Shown in pieces: positions 18,299-26,650 of a stretch of 64,000 bases of DNA. A model generated the notes under the pieces. The model did no database searches. It had not been told where the DNA came from and worked only from the letters and a program-made list of their open reading frames with translations. Position 1 is the first letter of the stretch. Every line of letters starts with the position of its first letter. Source of the stretch: DASUPK01 sp963744105 (lineage in GTDB: Bacteria > Actinomycetota > Thermoleophilia > Solirubrobacterales > 70-9); contig CAVUSJ010000008.1 in the NCBI GenBank assembly GCA_963744105.1, positions 248,001 through 312,000 of the forward strand, written 5' to 3'. The position numbers were made by a program, and so were the translations under genes.

Positions 18299-21200
18299 TT
18301 AGCTGACCACTTTGAACTTCTTGACCGCCGGCGCCGGATCCACGACGCCGGTCGGCCCGATCGCCCGCACCCGAAGGACATGCTTCCCCAGCCGCAGCTT
18401 CGGCGGCTTGAACGGTGAGGTACAGGGAGCGAACTGACGGTTGTCCACCTGACACTGGAACGCCGACCCCGCCTGGCTCGAGGTGAACTTGAACTTCGGC
18501 CGCCGCTTGGTGGTCTTCTTCTTCGGGCCCTTGGTGATCGCCGTGTCCGGTGGCGCGGGCGCCGGCGGCAGGACCACCGTGAACGAGCGGGTCGCGACTG
18601 CGGAGTTGCCCGCGGCGTCGGTGCCCTGAGCCCTGAAGACGTGCGCACCCCCGGCGAGGGGGGCTGAGGGGGTGTCGCTATTGCCCGGACCGGAGCAGGC
18701 TCCGAAGCTGGCCGTGCCCGTGTCGATCGAGCACAGGAAGGTGACCGGTCCATGGGTATCGCTGCCACTGAAGGTGAAGGTCGGCCTGGTCTCGCCGGTC
18801 GTCCCGGTTGGGCCCGAGTCGACCGCGACCGACGGCGGGGTCGCGTCCACCTCGAAGGACTGCGACACGACCGTTGAGTTCCCAGCGGCGTCCGTCGCCT
18901 GCAGGTGGAAGGTGTACGGGCCATCGGCCAACGGCGCACCGGCGGTGTCGCTGTTCCCGGGGCCCGAACAGGGGCCGTAGCTCGGACTGCCGGTGTCGAT
19001 CGAGCACTGGAAGGTCACCGGCTGGGCCGCGTCGGTGGCGCTGAACGTGAAGCTGGGCGTCGTGTCGTTGGTGAGCCCGCTGGGCCCGCTGTCGATCGAT
19101 GCGTTCGGCGGGGTCTCGTCCTCGACGTAGGTCACCGAGCCGGAGGGCGTCGACAGCGTCGACGAGCAGGCGGACACGTCCGTGCCCACGGTTGCCGTCG
19201 CGTAGAAGACGGTGGTCGAGTTGGGCGAGACCGGCGGGGTCACCGTGATGCCCGGGAACGCGAAATCGTCGGCGGTCCCTGTGCCGACCTCCTGGCCCAC
19301 CGGGCAGCTTGGATCGGTGTAGAGGTTGACGGTCGAACCCGGATCCGCGGCACCGAGAATCTTCGGTGAGCTGTCGTTGCTCGGTGAGTGGGGCGAGGTG
19401 CCGCTCAGGCACGGTGGCGTCGGGCCCGTTCCGGCCGGATCGACGGTGAGCAGGCCAGTGGCCGTCTCCTGCTGGCCGTCCGGATTGGTGATCGTCACGT
19501 TCTTCGTCCCGGGGGTGGCGCCACGGGTGTCGAGGTCGAGCAGGACGTGCGTCGGGTCTTCGTAGGTGACGTGGTTCACCGTCACGCCTCCGCTGACCGT
19601 CGCCTGGATGTGGCTGGAGAAACCGGCGCCCGGGTCGAAGAAGCCCGAGCCGTCCGTAGACGTCCCTGTGACCTCGGAGCCGATCGAGCAGCTTCCGGCG
19701 GCCACCGTGTCCGCGGCCGAGGGGGTCGCCGGGGGCGGCGCCTGCAGCTGGATCACCCTGACTCCCCACGAGTTGTTGGAGTTGGCGTACTCCTGGAAGG
19801 TCCAGAAGGTCATGTTGTCGCTCGGATCGACGACCGTCTGGGAGTAGTCGCCCCAGCGCCGGGGCGAATCGGTGCCGACGTTGTAGGAACTCGTGCTGCC
19901 CTGAGTGATGAATGGCGCCTCCGTCGTCCCGGCGGTGTCGCCGAACAGGCGGCCGGAGGAGGCGATCTGCGCAAACTGTCCCGTCCCGGCCTGGCTCATG
20001 TTGATCGAGGCGTGCCCCTGCCCGTTCTGCGCGATCGACGGCATCCAATAGAACGTCGGATTGGAGGGGGTGGTGTCGAAGACGCTGCCGGACTGGATCA
20101 GGCTGGGCGAGGAATCCAGGGTGCCGATCTGGTACCAGCGAGCACCGTCACGGTTGCCCGAGCCGGACCCGTTGCCCGCGGCGTCCATGCGGATGTTGTG
20201 CGCGGTCCAGATGGAAACGGTGCCGTCGTCAGGATTGGTCCCGATCATCGCCTCGAAGAGCCTGTCGTCCAGCGCGTCGATGCCGCCGGTGGTCCCCTGA
20301 GCGGGAACGCTGAGCGGCTGGGCCGTGGTGGGCACGGTCACCCCGAGGTTGCCGGAGATCGACGGCGTTCCACCCGGGTCGGTGATCCGGCGGACGTCGA
20401 TGCGGCTGAGCAGCTGGTTGTCGGGGCCCACGATGTAGCCCGCGGCGACGTCCGGGTTCATGTCGGTGGCGGGCTGCGGCGAGTCCGGGCCCTGGCCGCT
20501 GCCGGAAGCCAGGTTACGGAAGGCGGTGACGACGATCGGGCCGCCGCTCAGGACGCTCGACTTCCTGATCACGTAGGCGCTGGTCCCGGTGAACGAGCCG
20601 CTGCTCGAGGTGAACTCGTTGACCCCGACATAGATCGCGTTCGCATCGACCCCCAGCTGCGGGTAGTCGGCGAAACGCGCCGGACCGGACGGCGGTGGGC
20701 TCGCCTCGTTGAAGAAGAAGTAGGTGAAGCTGCTGGCATCCGTGATCGTCGGGCCGTCGCTGACGGCGAGCATGATCCGGTTGTTCGTGTTCTCGATGTT
20801 GATCGCCGAGACGATCCAGCGCTGCGAGAGGCGGTCGTACTCCACCCCCGGGTCGGTCGGCTCGGCGCCGTTCCGGACCGGCGCCCAGAACTGGGAGTCG
20901 GTGAGGTTCAGGCCGCCGATGTTCCCGTTCTTGTCGAAGACCTTGATCCTGCCGTTGACGTCGACCAGGATCTGGCTCGGGCCGACTGCACCCATGGAAT
21001 CGGGCGGAACGAAGTTGGACTCGCTCAGCTTCGCCCCGAGGAAGCTCGTGCCGACCGTCACGGCCTGGCTGGGCGTGATGGCTGCATCCCCCGTGCGCTC
21101 CGGCGCGACGACCGGCCCGGCCCTCTTGGGCGTCCCGGACTCCTCTCCCGGCTCCGGCTTCTCCAGAACCCGCGGACCGACCGGCTCGGCGGCGGCCGCG

Positions 21201-21418
21201 GCCTCCGCGTCCTGATCCGGTTCGGGCGCGGGGGTGGCCTCCGCAGTCTCGACTCGAGTGCTCGCCAGCTTGGCGACGCTCACCGATCGCCCTTGGCTTC
21301 CTTCCCAGGGCTTCCCCTTGGTCTCGGCGTCCTGCCGGTTGGTGCCCCCGCAGCCGGTCGCGGCCAGGGCCACCAACGCAAGAACGAAGAGCACCGCAGC
21401 GCTTACGCGACGCTTCAT
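18299..21418 (-). CDS. Large secreted lipoprotein with C-terminal Ig-like repeats
   Basis: 1039 residues from ATG 21418. The N-terminus (MKRRVSAAVLFVLALVALAA) ends in a lipobox, AATGCGG, so the protein is probably lipid-anchored outside the cell. The middle part (about 150-600) resembles a beta-propeller-like secreted domain without a clear enzyme motif (SMGAVGPSQILVDVNGRIKV, FTYFFFNEASPPPSGPARFA). Next comes an IPT/TIG-like part, then two similar modules with DATPPSVAVDSGPTG and TFQCSIDTG / TFLCSIDTG, and a last module PDTAITKGPKKKTTKRRPKF. The frame stays open upstream into two other genes; I reject the 1477-residue reading. Function unknown, surface role likely. Confidence 0.8.
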   Translation of the reverse strand: MKRRVSAAVLFVLALVALAATGCGGTNRQDAETKGKPWEGSQGRSVSVAKLASTRVETAEATPAPEPDQDAEAAAAAEPVGPRVLEKPEPGEESGTPKRAGPVVAPERTGDAAITPSQAVTVGTSFLGAKLSESNFVPPDSMGAVGPSQILVDVNGRIKVFDKNGNIGGLNLTDSQFWAPVRNGAEPTDPGVEYDRLSQRWIVSAINIENTNNRIMLAVSDGPTITDASSFTYFFFNEASPPPSGPARFADYPQLGVDANAIYVGVNEFTSSSGSFTGTSAYVIRKSSVLSGGPIVVTAFRNLASGSGQGPDSPQPATDMNPDVAAGYIVGPDNQLLSRIDVRRITDPGGTPSISGNLGVTVPTTAQPLSVPAQGTTGGIDALDDRLFEAMIGTNPDDGTVSIWTAHNIRMDAAGNGSGSGNRDGARWYQIGTLDSSPSLIQSGSVFDTTPSNPTFYWMPSIAQNGQGHASINMSQAGTGQFAQIASSGRLFGDTAGTTEAPFITQGSTSSYNVGTDSPRRWGDYSQTVVDPSDNMTFWTFQEYANSNNSWGVRVIQLQAPPPATPSAADTVAAGSCSIGSEVTGTSTDGSGFFDPGAGFSSHIQATVSGGVTVNHVTYEDPTHVLLDLDTRGATPGTKNVTITNPDGQQETATGLLTVDPAGTGPTPPCLSGTSPHSPSNDSSPKILGAADPGSTVNLYTDPSCPVGQEVGTGTADDFAFPGITVTPPVSPNSTTVFYATATVGTDVSACSSTLSTPSGSVTYVEDETPPNASIDSGPSGLTNDTTPSFTFSATDAAQPVTFQCSIDTGSPSYGPCSGPGNSDTAGAPLADGPYTFHLQATDAAGNSTVVSQSFEVDATPPSVAVDSGPTGTTGETRPTFTFSGSDTHGPVTFLCSIDTGTASFGACSGPGNSDTPSAPLAGGAHVFRAQGTDAAGNSAVATRSFTVVLPPAPAPPDTAITKGPKKKTTKRRPKFKFTSSQAGSAFQCQVDNRQFAPCTSPFKPPKLRLGKHVLRVRAIGPTGVVDPAPAVKKFKVVS

Positions 21419-21440
21419 CGTCGGGCGAGTGTAGAGGCGT

Positions 21441-22333
21441 TCATGACTTCGGCGTGGGCTCGTCGGCGGCTTCCTCAGCCCCAGCTTCAGGTCGAGCGTC
21501 TGGGTGGATGGATCGCCTCCGTTCGGGGAGAAGGTGATGCGCACCGCCAGGACGACCTTTCCCTTCCGTGCGAGCCTCCGCTTCGTCTTCCCGATCGTGG
21601 CGATCGAGAAGGTGACGGGTCCCGCCACCGCCACGTCCTTCGACGCGCGCTTCTTGATCCCCTTCCCGGCGATCGAGACGAAGCCGGGGTTGGTGGTGGT
21701 GACCGTGATCGTCGCGGTACCCCGCTTGAGGTCCTTGGTGATGGACCCGACGGTGAATCCGTTGTCAGGGATGAGGACGGCGGAGAGATTGAGGCGGACG
21801 TCGTTCTGGGGAACGAAGAGCCCGGAGGTGCCGTCGGCGATGTCACCCGGATGGTTGAGGACGTTGTCTCCCGTCTGCCCGAAGGTGCACGAATTGGACG
21901 GGCCGCTCTCGTTGAGGCCGATCATGTCGCCGGACTCGACGCGCAGGCTGACGGGAACCGTGTTGACGCCGCTCGTCAGGATGTGCGGCGGGGCGTGGGA
22001 CATGACCTGGAAGTAGTCCGGGTCCGTGGTGCGCCGGAAGATCTTGACCACGTAGGTGGCGCCCGGCCCGGCGGAGTTCGTGCTCCACGAGACGATCTTC
22101 CCCGCCTGCTTCGCGATGTAGAGGTTCCCGCCGGTCACGCTCGGCTGCAGGTAGTCGAGCCCGGGCGTGGTGCAGTCGGCCGAGGGCGTCCCGGGCGCGA
22201 GCTGGCCGAGAGTCACCGATGCGCCGGCGGCCGGCGCGAGCACGAGGCCGCTCACGCAGAGCGCGAGGGCGCCGGTCCAGATCCGATTTCGCTTCAAGGC
22301 GCGCGAGAGCACGCTCTCTAAACAACGCTGCAT
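21441..22333 (-). CDS. Secreted protein of unknown function (frameshift near its end)
   Basis: Begins ATG 22333 with a signal peptide (RIWTGALALCVSGLVLAPAA, cleavage after AGA). The body is beta-rich with a jelly-roll feel (PGATYVVKIFRRTTDPDYFQ, SGDMIGLNESGPSNSCTFGQ). The C-terminal part (KRGTATITVTTTNPGFVSIA, RRLARKGKVVLAVRITFSPN) is a module I have seen as a common ending of secreted Thermoleophilia proteins. As assembled the frame runs on into the next gene; a single base change near 21465 gives AADEPTPKS and a TGA at 21441. About 297 residues. No enzymatic motif. Confidence 0.65.
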
Positions 22334-22386
22334 GCGATTCGTACCCTCCCTGGTCTGGGGCGAGCGTAGACGACGCGACGGCGACG

Positions 22387-22732
22387 TCAAGCGGCGCGCC
22401 GTTCGCGCAGCCTGAGCAGGAGGCCGGCGAGCAGGTAGGCGATGGTCACGGCCAGCAGGGCGAACTGGGATCGCCGTCAGGCCCCAGGCGGCCATGCGAG
22501 GCCAACCGCGCTTCAGGGCGAGGTCCCGCGTCGCCCAGGCCGCCAGGACCAGGAAAGTCCCATAGGCGACGATGAACGCGTAGTCGATCCAGAGCGACGC
22601 CTTCGCGGCGTCGATCCCGTCGTTGCCCCATTCAGCGAGGATCTGCGCGGTGCGGTCCTGCGTGCCGGCCAGGACCACGAAGATCACCGCCGTCGCGATC
22701 GCCGAGGCGATCAGCGCCCGCCTCCGGGTCAT
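22387..22732 (-). CDS. Small membrane protein (one frameshift at about 22470)
   Basis: Starts at ATG 22732 in an ATGA overlap with the DsbA-like gene. Predicted helices are ALIASAIATAVIFVVLAG, LWIDYAFIVAYGTFLVLAA and MAAWGLTAI. After a break at a GATC (22469-22472) the other frame gives FALLAVTIAYLLAGLLLRLR and stops at TGA 22387. The region is one base longer than a multiple of three, as a one-base insertion predicts. About 114 residues, four helices. No family recognised; coupling suggests a partner of the thioredoxin-fold protein. Confidence 0.65.
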
Positions 22733-23442
22733 CCAACCTGGGCGATCGCCGCCTGGACCTCGGCGAGCGATGGCGACTCAGTCAGCTGCCGCGTTCCGTT
22801 CGGGCCCCCGACGACCACCGCGGGCCCCACCGGCAGCTTGCGCTCGGCGGTGATCTTCTCGTCGGCCTCTAGCGTCGAGGTGATGTCGTCACCGTTCATG
22901 TCGCGCTGCCACTGCTCGACGTTGAAGCTGGAGATCCCCACCCCGCGCGCGATGTTGTTGAGGAACGCCTGGTCGGCCCCGTGCTTCTTGGCCTCGTCCT
23001 GGTTCCGGAAGAAGAGCTCGACGAACTGCCACTCGTAGTCCTGCTTCGCGGCAGCGGCGGCGGCGTACGCGCCCAGGAAGAAGCCCGATTCGGTCATGGG
23101 GAAGTTGTGGTAAATGAGCTGAACGTCGCCGTCCCGAACGGGCCCGGCGATCAGGGGGACTATGACCTGCTGGTTCCACTCCGAGCACGGATCGCACTGG
23201 AGGTCGTTGAAGACCTGGATGGTCACCGGGGCATTCGGATTGCCGAGGCGGGGACCATCCTCCTGAATGCCCCCCAGCAGGCTCTGGATCTCGGCGGCCC
23301 CCGTGATCTGGATGTCGCCGCCGTCCTCCGTCCCGGTTCCGACCGAGATGCTGACGATCGCGAATCCGATCAGGCCGATCACGAGGGCCAGCGCGAGCAG
23401 CCCGACCAATCGCGGGCGCCTCCGTGGGACTTCTTCGCTCAC
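22729..23442 (-). CDS. Membrane-anchored DsbA/thioredoxin-fold protein
   Basis: 237 residues. One N-terminal membrane helix (LVGLLALALVIGLIGFAIVS) is followed by a linker and a DsbA-like Thioredoxin_4 domain beginning GNPNAPVTIQVFNDLQCDPC, with the active-site CDPC. Later parts (LIYHNFPMTESGFFLGAYAA, WQFVELFFRNQDEAKKHGAD, PVGPAVVVGGPNGTRQL with the cis-Pro region) fit the fold. It faces the cell exterior and probably makes or shuffles disulfides in secreted proteins. It forms an operon by ATGA overlaps with the 86-residue protein upstream and the small membrane protein downstream. Confidence 0.88.
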   Translation of the reverse strand: MSEEVPRRRPRLVGLLALALVIGLIGFAIVSISVGTGTEDGGDIQITGAAEIQSLLGGIQEDGPRLGNPNAPVTIQVFNDLQCDPCSEWNQQVIVPLIAGPVRDGDVQLIYHNFPMTESGFFLGAYAAAAAAKQDYEWQFVELFFRNQDEAKKHGADQAFLNNIARGVGISSFNVEQWQRDMNGDDITSTLEADEKITAERKLPVGPAVVVGGPNGTRQLTESPSLAEVQAAIAQVG

Positions 23443-23699
23443 CCGGCGACGGCCTTGTAGTAGCGAACGGCGAGGCCCGTGAGCAGCGTGCGGAAGCCCT
23501 CCTCGACCGGGGTCTCCGTCTCCGTCGCCCAGCTCTCCAGCCCTCGGCTCTCGATCGCCTCGCTGCGCTCGACGACCTCGTCGACGAGCTGCGGGTGCTG
23601 GTCGCAGAAGTAGGCGCCGATCGAATACAGATCGGTCTCCATCAGGGACTGGATGAAGGCGTCCGTCCCCGGCTCAACCGATGCCTCTCCCGGACTCAT
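23439..23699 (-). CDS. Small hypothetical protein, first gene of the thioredoxin operon
   Basis: 86 residues, acidic and mostly helical (DAFIQSLMETDLYSIGAYFC, DQHPQLVDEVVERSEAIESR). It ends FRTLLTGLAVRYYKAVAG. There is one cysteine and no signal peptide. It overlaps the DsbA-like gene by ATGA. A TACCAT box 6 nt before the ATG suggests a leaderless start. Family not recognised. Confidence 0.65.
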   Translation of the reverse strand: MSPGEASVEPGTDAFIQSLMETDLYSIGAYFCDQHPQLVDEVVERSEAIESRGLESWATETETPVEEGFRTLLTGLAVRYYKAVAG

Positions 23700-23705
23700 G
23701 GCGGG

Positions 23706-23719
23706 ATGGTAGTTACGCT
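23706..23719. promoter_or_regulatory. Back-to-back -10 boxes in a 26-bp divergent gap
   Basis: Minus strand TACCAT (23706-23711) is 6 nt from the ATG at 23699. Plus strand TACGCT (23714-23719) is 6 nt from the ATG at 23726. Both transcripts would start at or very near the start codon. The same pair of boxes occurs between rpsL and the HAD gene. Confidence 0.5.
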
Positions 23720-23725
23720 GGATAA

Positions 23726-24487
23726 ATGGCAGCCCGCGAGGAGATCCTCGGCTTCTGCGACGACCTGCTGGACGTCGGCGCGTTCGAGGACTACGGCCCG
23801 AACGGCCTGCAGGTCCCCGGAGCCGCGGAGGTGGGCAAGGTCGCCACCGGCGTCAGCGCGAACCTCGAGCTGCTCACCCGCGCCGTCGATTCCGGCGCCG
23901 AGCTCGTGATGACCCACCACGGGCTCCTCTGGGGGTCCGAGGTCTCACCGCTCTCCGTCCCGATGGCGGCGCGGCTGCGAGCGCTCCTCTGCGGCGACGT
24001 CTCGCTCGCCGCCTACCACCTGCCCCTCGACGCCCATCCCGAGATCGGCAACAACGCCCTGCTGCGCGACGCCCTCGGCCTGGAGGCGGACGAGCGTCCC
24101 TTCGGCGAGGCCAAGGGCTCCGCGGTCGGCGTGATCGGGCGCGCAGGGGATCCGATCGAGGTCGGCGAGCTGCGCAGCCGGCTGGCGGAGGCGGTCGGCC
24201 AGGAGCCGCTCGTATTCGACGCAGGGCCGGAGAGGATCTCGACCGTCGGCATCGTCACTGGGTCCGGCGGGTTCGCCCTGCACGAGGCGGGCCCGCTGGG
24301 CCTCGACGCCCTGGTCACGGGCGAGCCCAGCGAGCCGGTGATGGGAGAGGCGCGCGAGTACGGGGTCCACTTCCTCGCCGGCGGGCACTACGCGACCGAG
24401 ACCTTCGGCATCCGACGCCTCGGCGAGCTGGTCGCGGAGCGGTTCTCGGTGGAGCACGAGTTCATCGACGTGCCCAATCCGATCTGA
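23726..24487 (+). CDS. Nif3-like dinuclear metal-binding protein (YbgI family)
   Basis: 253 residues, the short form without the PII-like insert. Typical motifs: the start (EEILGFCDDLLDVGAFEDYG, NGLQVPG), the metal-binding VMTHHGLLWG, LAAYHLPLDAHPEIGNNALL, and the C-terminal GGHYATETFGIRRL. These His, Asp and Glu residues hold a two-metal centre in a hexameric toroid. Some members are annotated as GTP cyclohydrolase I type 2, but the reaction is unsettled for most. Confidence 0.92.
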   Translation: MAAREEILGFCDDLLDVGAFEDYGPNGLQVPGAAEVGKVATGVSANLELLTRAVDSGAELVMTHHGLLWGSEVSPLSVPMAARLRALLCGDVSLAAYHLPLDAHPEIGNNALLRDALGLEADERPFGEAKGSAVGVIGRAGDPIEVGELRSRLAEAVGQEPLVFDAGPERISTVGIVTGSGGFALHEAGPLGLDALVTGEPSEPVMGEAREYGVHFLAGGHYATETFGIRRLGELVAERFSVEHEFIDVPNPI

Positions 24488-24543
24488 GAGGTGTCCAGAG
24501 GGCCCGAACGCGTGCAATCCCCCCGCTAGTTGCGAGAAAGTGA

Positions 24544-24571
24544 TTGACACGTCGCCACGAAGCGATATACA
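24544..24571 (+). promoter_or_regulatory. Strong sigma-70-type promoter
   Basis: TTGACA (24544-24549), 16-nt spacer, TATACA (24566-24571). Near-consensus boxes are rare in this GC-rich window. It drives the 58-residue gene with a leader of about 40 nt carrying AGGAGAGGAG. The remainder of 24488-24617 shows nothing else. Confidence 0.7.
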
Positions 24572-24617
24572 TGCAGTCCGGCTGTTACAGGCGTTCACAA
24601 GGAGAGGAGTGGCCTAT

Positions 24618-24794
24618 ATGTCCGTTCACCTGACGCCCACGGAGCTTGCCGAGGAGATGCACATGAAGCGGCGCGATGTGCTCAGCAAGTGCATCGAGAT
24701 GAATGTGCCGATCCTCAAGGGTCGGATCGACAAGACCCTCTTTGAATCCTCCCTGCGGGCGTTCCAGGCGCAGAACAAGCAGGCCACCGCCTGA
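24618..24794 (+). CDS. Small protein with IF2_N/helix-turn-helix-like fold
   Basis: 58 residues from ATG 24618, chosen for the AGGAGAGGAG site 8 nt upstream; a longer frame begins at 24540 but overlaps the promoter. The sequence LTPTELAEEMHMKRRDVLSK followed by CIEMNVPILKGRIDKTLFES resembles the small N-terminal helical module of translation initiation factor IF-2 or an excisionase-like HTH. Charge is mixed and there is no membrane segment. The strong promoter implies abundant expression. Function unknown; a DNA- or ribosome-binding role is a guess. Confidence 0.7.
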   Translation: MSVHLTPTELAEEMHMKRRDVLSKCIEMNVPILKGRIDKTLFESSLRAFQAQNKQATA

Positions 24795-24796
24795 CC

Positions 24797-24824
24797 TTGG
24801 CTGTATAGCCAGTCCTAATAGACT
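24797..24824 (+). promoter_or_regulatory. Promoter of the acyl-CoA synthetase gene (leaderless)
   Basis: TTGGCT (24797-24802), 16-nt spacer, TAGACT (24819-24824), then 7 nt to the ATG at 24832. Initiation would fall at the start codon. Confidence 0.5.
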
Positions 24825-24831
24825 CTCCTTC

Positions 24832-26649
24832 ATGGAGAGCGCGACGATCGCGGCCACCGGCAGCGCCGCCGAGTCCAGCACCAACAGCAAGACCTGCGCG
24901 GACCTGATGCCGCTCGCCGCCGTGCGGCACGGGGACCTTCCGGCGGTCACCTACAAGGACGAATCCGGCCAGTGGGTCTCGAAGACCTACAGGGAGGTCG
25001 GCGAGATCGTCCGCCAGCTCGCCAAGGGGCTGATCGAGCTCGGGATCGAGAAGGGCGACAAGGTCTCGATCCTCGCCAACACTCGCCCCGAGTGGACCTA
25101 CTGCGACTTCGCGGCGCTCAGCGTCGGCGCGACGGTCGTCCCGATCTACCAGACCAACTCCCCCGACGAGTGCCAGTACGTCCTGGAGAACTCGGACGCC
25201 AAGGCGGTCATCGTCGAGGACACGGAGCAGCTCGCCAAGATCGACGAGATCCGTGACCAGGTTCCCAAGCTCGAGCACGTCATCCGCATGGAGGGATCGG
25301 GCGGTAACGCGGTCTCGATGGACGAGCTGATCGAGGCAGGCTCCGGGCGCTCCGACTCGGAGTGGGAGCAGCGCTGGCAGTCGGTCACCCCGGACGACAT
25401 CTGCACCTTCATCTACACGTCGGGCACCACCGGGCCGCCCAAGGGCTGCGTGATCTCGCACGGCAACTATCGCTCGATGGTCACGATGGCGCTCGACGAG
25501 AGCGTCCTCGACAGCGAGACGATCACTTACCTCTTCCTCCCCCTCGCGCACTCGTTCGCGCTGCTGATCCAGTTCCTGAGCTTCGACCTCGGCGGGAACA
25601 TCGCCTACTGGGAGCGCGACCCGCTGAAGATCATCCCGAACCTCGCCGAGGTGAAGCCGGAGTACTTCCCGTCGGTGCCCCGGATCTTCGAGAAGATCTA
25701 CACGGCCGCGACCGGCGAGATCGAGAAGACCGGCGGCATCAAGAAGCTTGTCTTCAACTGGGCGATCGGCGTCGGCAAGAAGGTCCGCGAGCACGAGCGG
25801 GCGGGGAAGCCGATCGGCTGGCTCCTGCGCAAGCAGTACGAGATCGCCGACAAGCAGGTGCTCTCCAAGATCCGCGCGCTGTTCGGCGGGAACATCAAAA
25901 ACTGCGTCACCGGCGCCGCCCCGATCAATCCGGACATCCTGCGCTTCTTCGACGCCGCCGGCATCCTGGTTCTCGAGGGCTGGGGCATGACCGAGACCTC
26001 CACCGCGGCCACCGTCGCTAGGCCCGACGCCTTCAAGTTCGGCAAGGTCGGCCGCGCCTTCCAGGGCTGCGAGATCAAGATCGCCGACGACGGCGAGATC
26101 CTCGTCCGGGGGCCCAACATCTTCCAGGGCTACTACAAGAACCCCGAGGCGACGAGGGAGACCCTGGAAAACGGCTGGCTGCACACCGGTGACATCGGCG
26201 AGCTCGACCAGGACGGCTACCTCTCGATCACCGGCCGCAAGAAGGACATCATCATCACCGCGGGCGGCAAGAACATCACTCCCGCGAACCTCGAGGCCGA
26301 GATCAAGCAGAGCCAGTACGTCTCCCAGTGCGTCGTGATCGGCGACCGGAGGCCCTATCTCGTCGCGCTGATCACCCTCGACATGGAGGAGTGCGCCAAG
26401 CTCTGCGAGGAGAAGGGCTGGCCTGCGGACCCCGCCGAGCTTCGTCACAACGAGGAGATGCGGGCGATCATCCAGAAGCACATCGACGAGATCAATCAGA
26501 AGTTCGCACGCGTCGAGCAGGTGAAGAAGTTCGAGATTCTGCCGCACGATCTCTCGCAGGAGACCGGCGAACTGACGCCGACGATGAAGGTGAAGCGGAA
26601 CGTCGTCGCCGACAAGTTCGAGAAGGACGTCGAAGAGCTCTACGCCTGA
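24832..26649 (+). CDS. fadD: Long-chain acyl-CoA synthetase (AMP-forming)
   Basis: 605 residues from ATG 24832, supported by the promoter spacing. The ANL superfamily motifs are clear: FIYTSGTTGPPKGCVISHGN near residue 195 (P-loop), LEGWGMTETSTAATVARPD near 385, LHTGDIGELDQDGYLSITGR near 455, and KKDIIITAGGKNITPANLEA with the C-terminal catalytic region. It activates fatty acids with ATP and CoA through an acyl-adenylate. The form is the FadD15/FACL type with an extended C-terminus. It is followed 1 nt later by the glycerate kinase gene. Confidence 0.93.
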   Translation: MESATIAATGSAAESSTNSKTCADLMPLAAVRHGDLPAVTYKDESGQWVSKTYREVGEIVRQLAKGLIELGIEKGDKVSILANTRPEWTYCDFAALSVGATVVPIYQTNSPDECQYVLENSDAKAVIVEDTEQLAKIDEIRDQVPKLEHVIRMEGSGGNAVSMDELIEAGSGRSDSEWEQRWQSVTPDDICTFIYTSGTTGPPKGCVISHGNYRSMVTMALDESVLDSETITYLFLPLAHSFALLIQFLSFDLGGNIAYWERDPLKIIPNLAEVKPEYFPSVPRIFEKIYTAATGEIEKTGGIKKLVFNWAIGVGKKVREHERAGKPIGWLLRKQYEIADKQVLSKIRALFGGNIKNCVTGAAPINPDILRFFDAAGILVLEGWGMTETSTAATVARPDAFKFGKVGRAFQGCEIKIADDGEILVRGPNIFQGYYKNPEATRETLENGWLHTGDIGELDQDGYLSITGRKKDIIITAGGKNITPANLEAEIKQSQYVSQCVVIGDRRPYLVALITLDMEECAKLCEEKGWPADPAELRHNEEMRAIIQKHIDEINQKFARVEQVKKFEILPHDLSQETGELTPTMKVKRNVVADKFEKDVEELYA

Positions 26650-26650
26650 C

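Noticed and set aside
19388..22321. 977-codon open frame on the plus strand
   Set aside because: Arg/Gly/Val-rich antisense shadow of the lipoprotein genes, typical of very GC-rich DNA; no domain sense.
18299..22732. A single 1477-codon open frame on the minus strand
   Set aside because: It joins a small membrane protein, a secreted protein with its own signal peptide and a lipoprotein with a lipobox. Two likely indels remove the stops between them.
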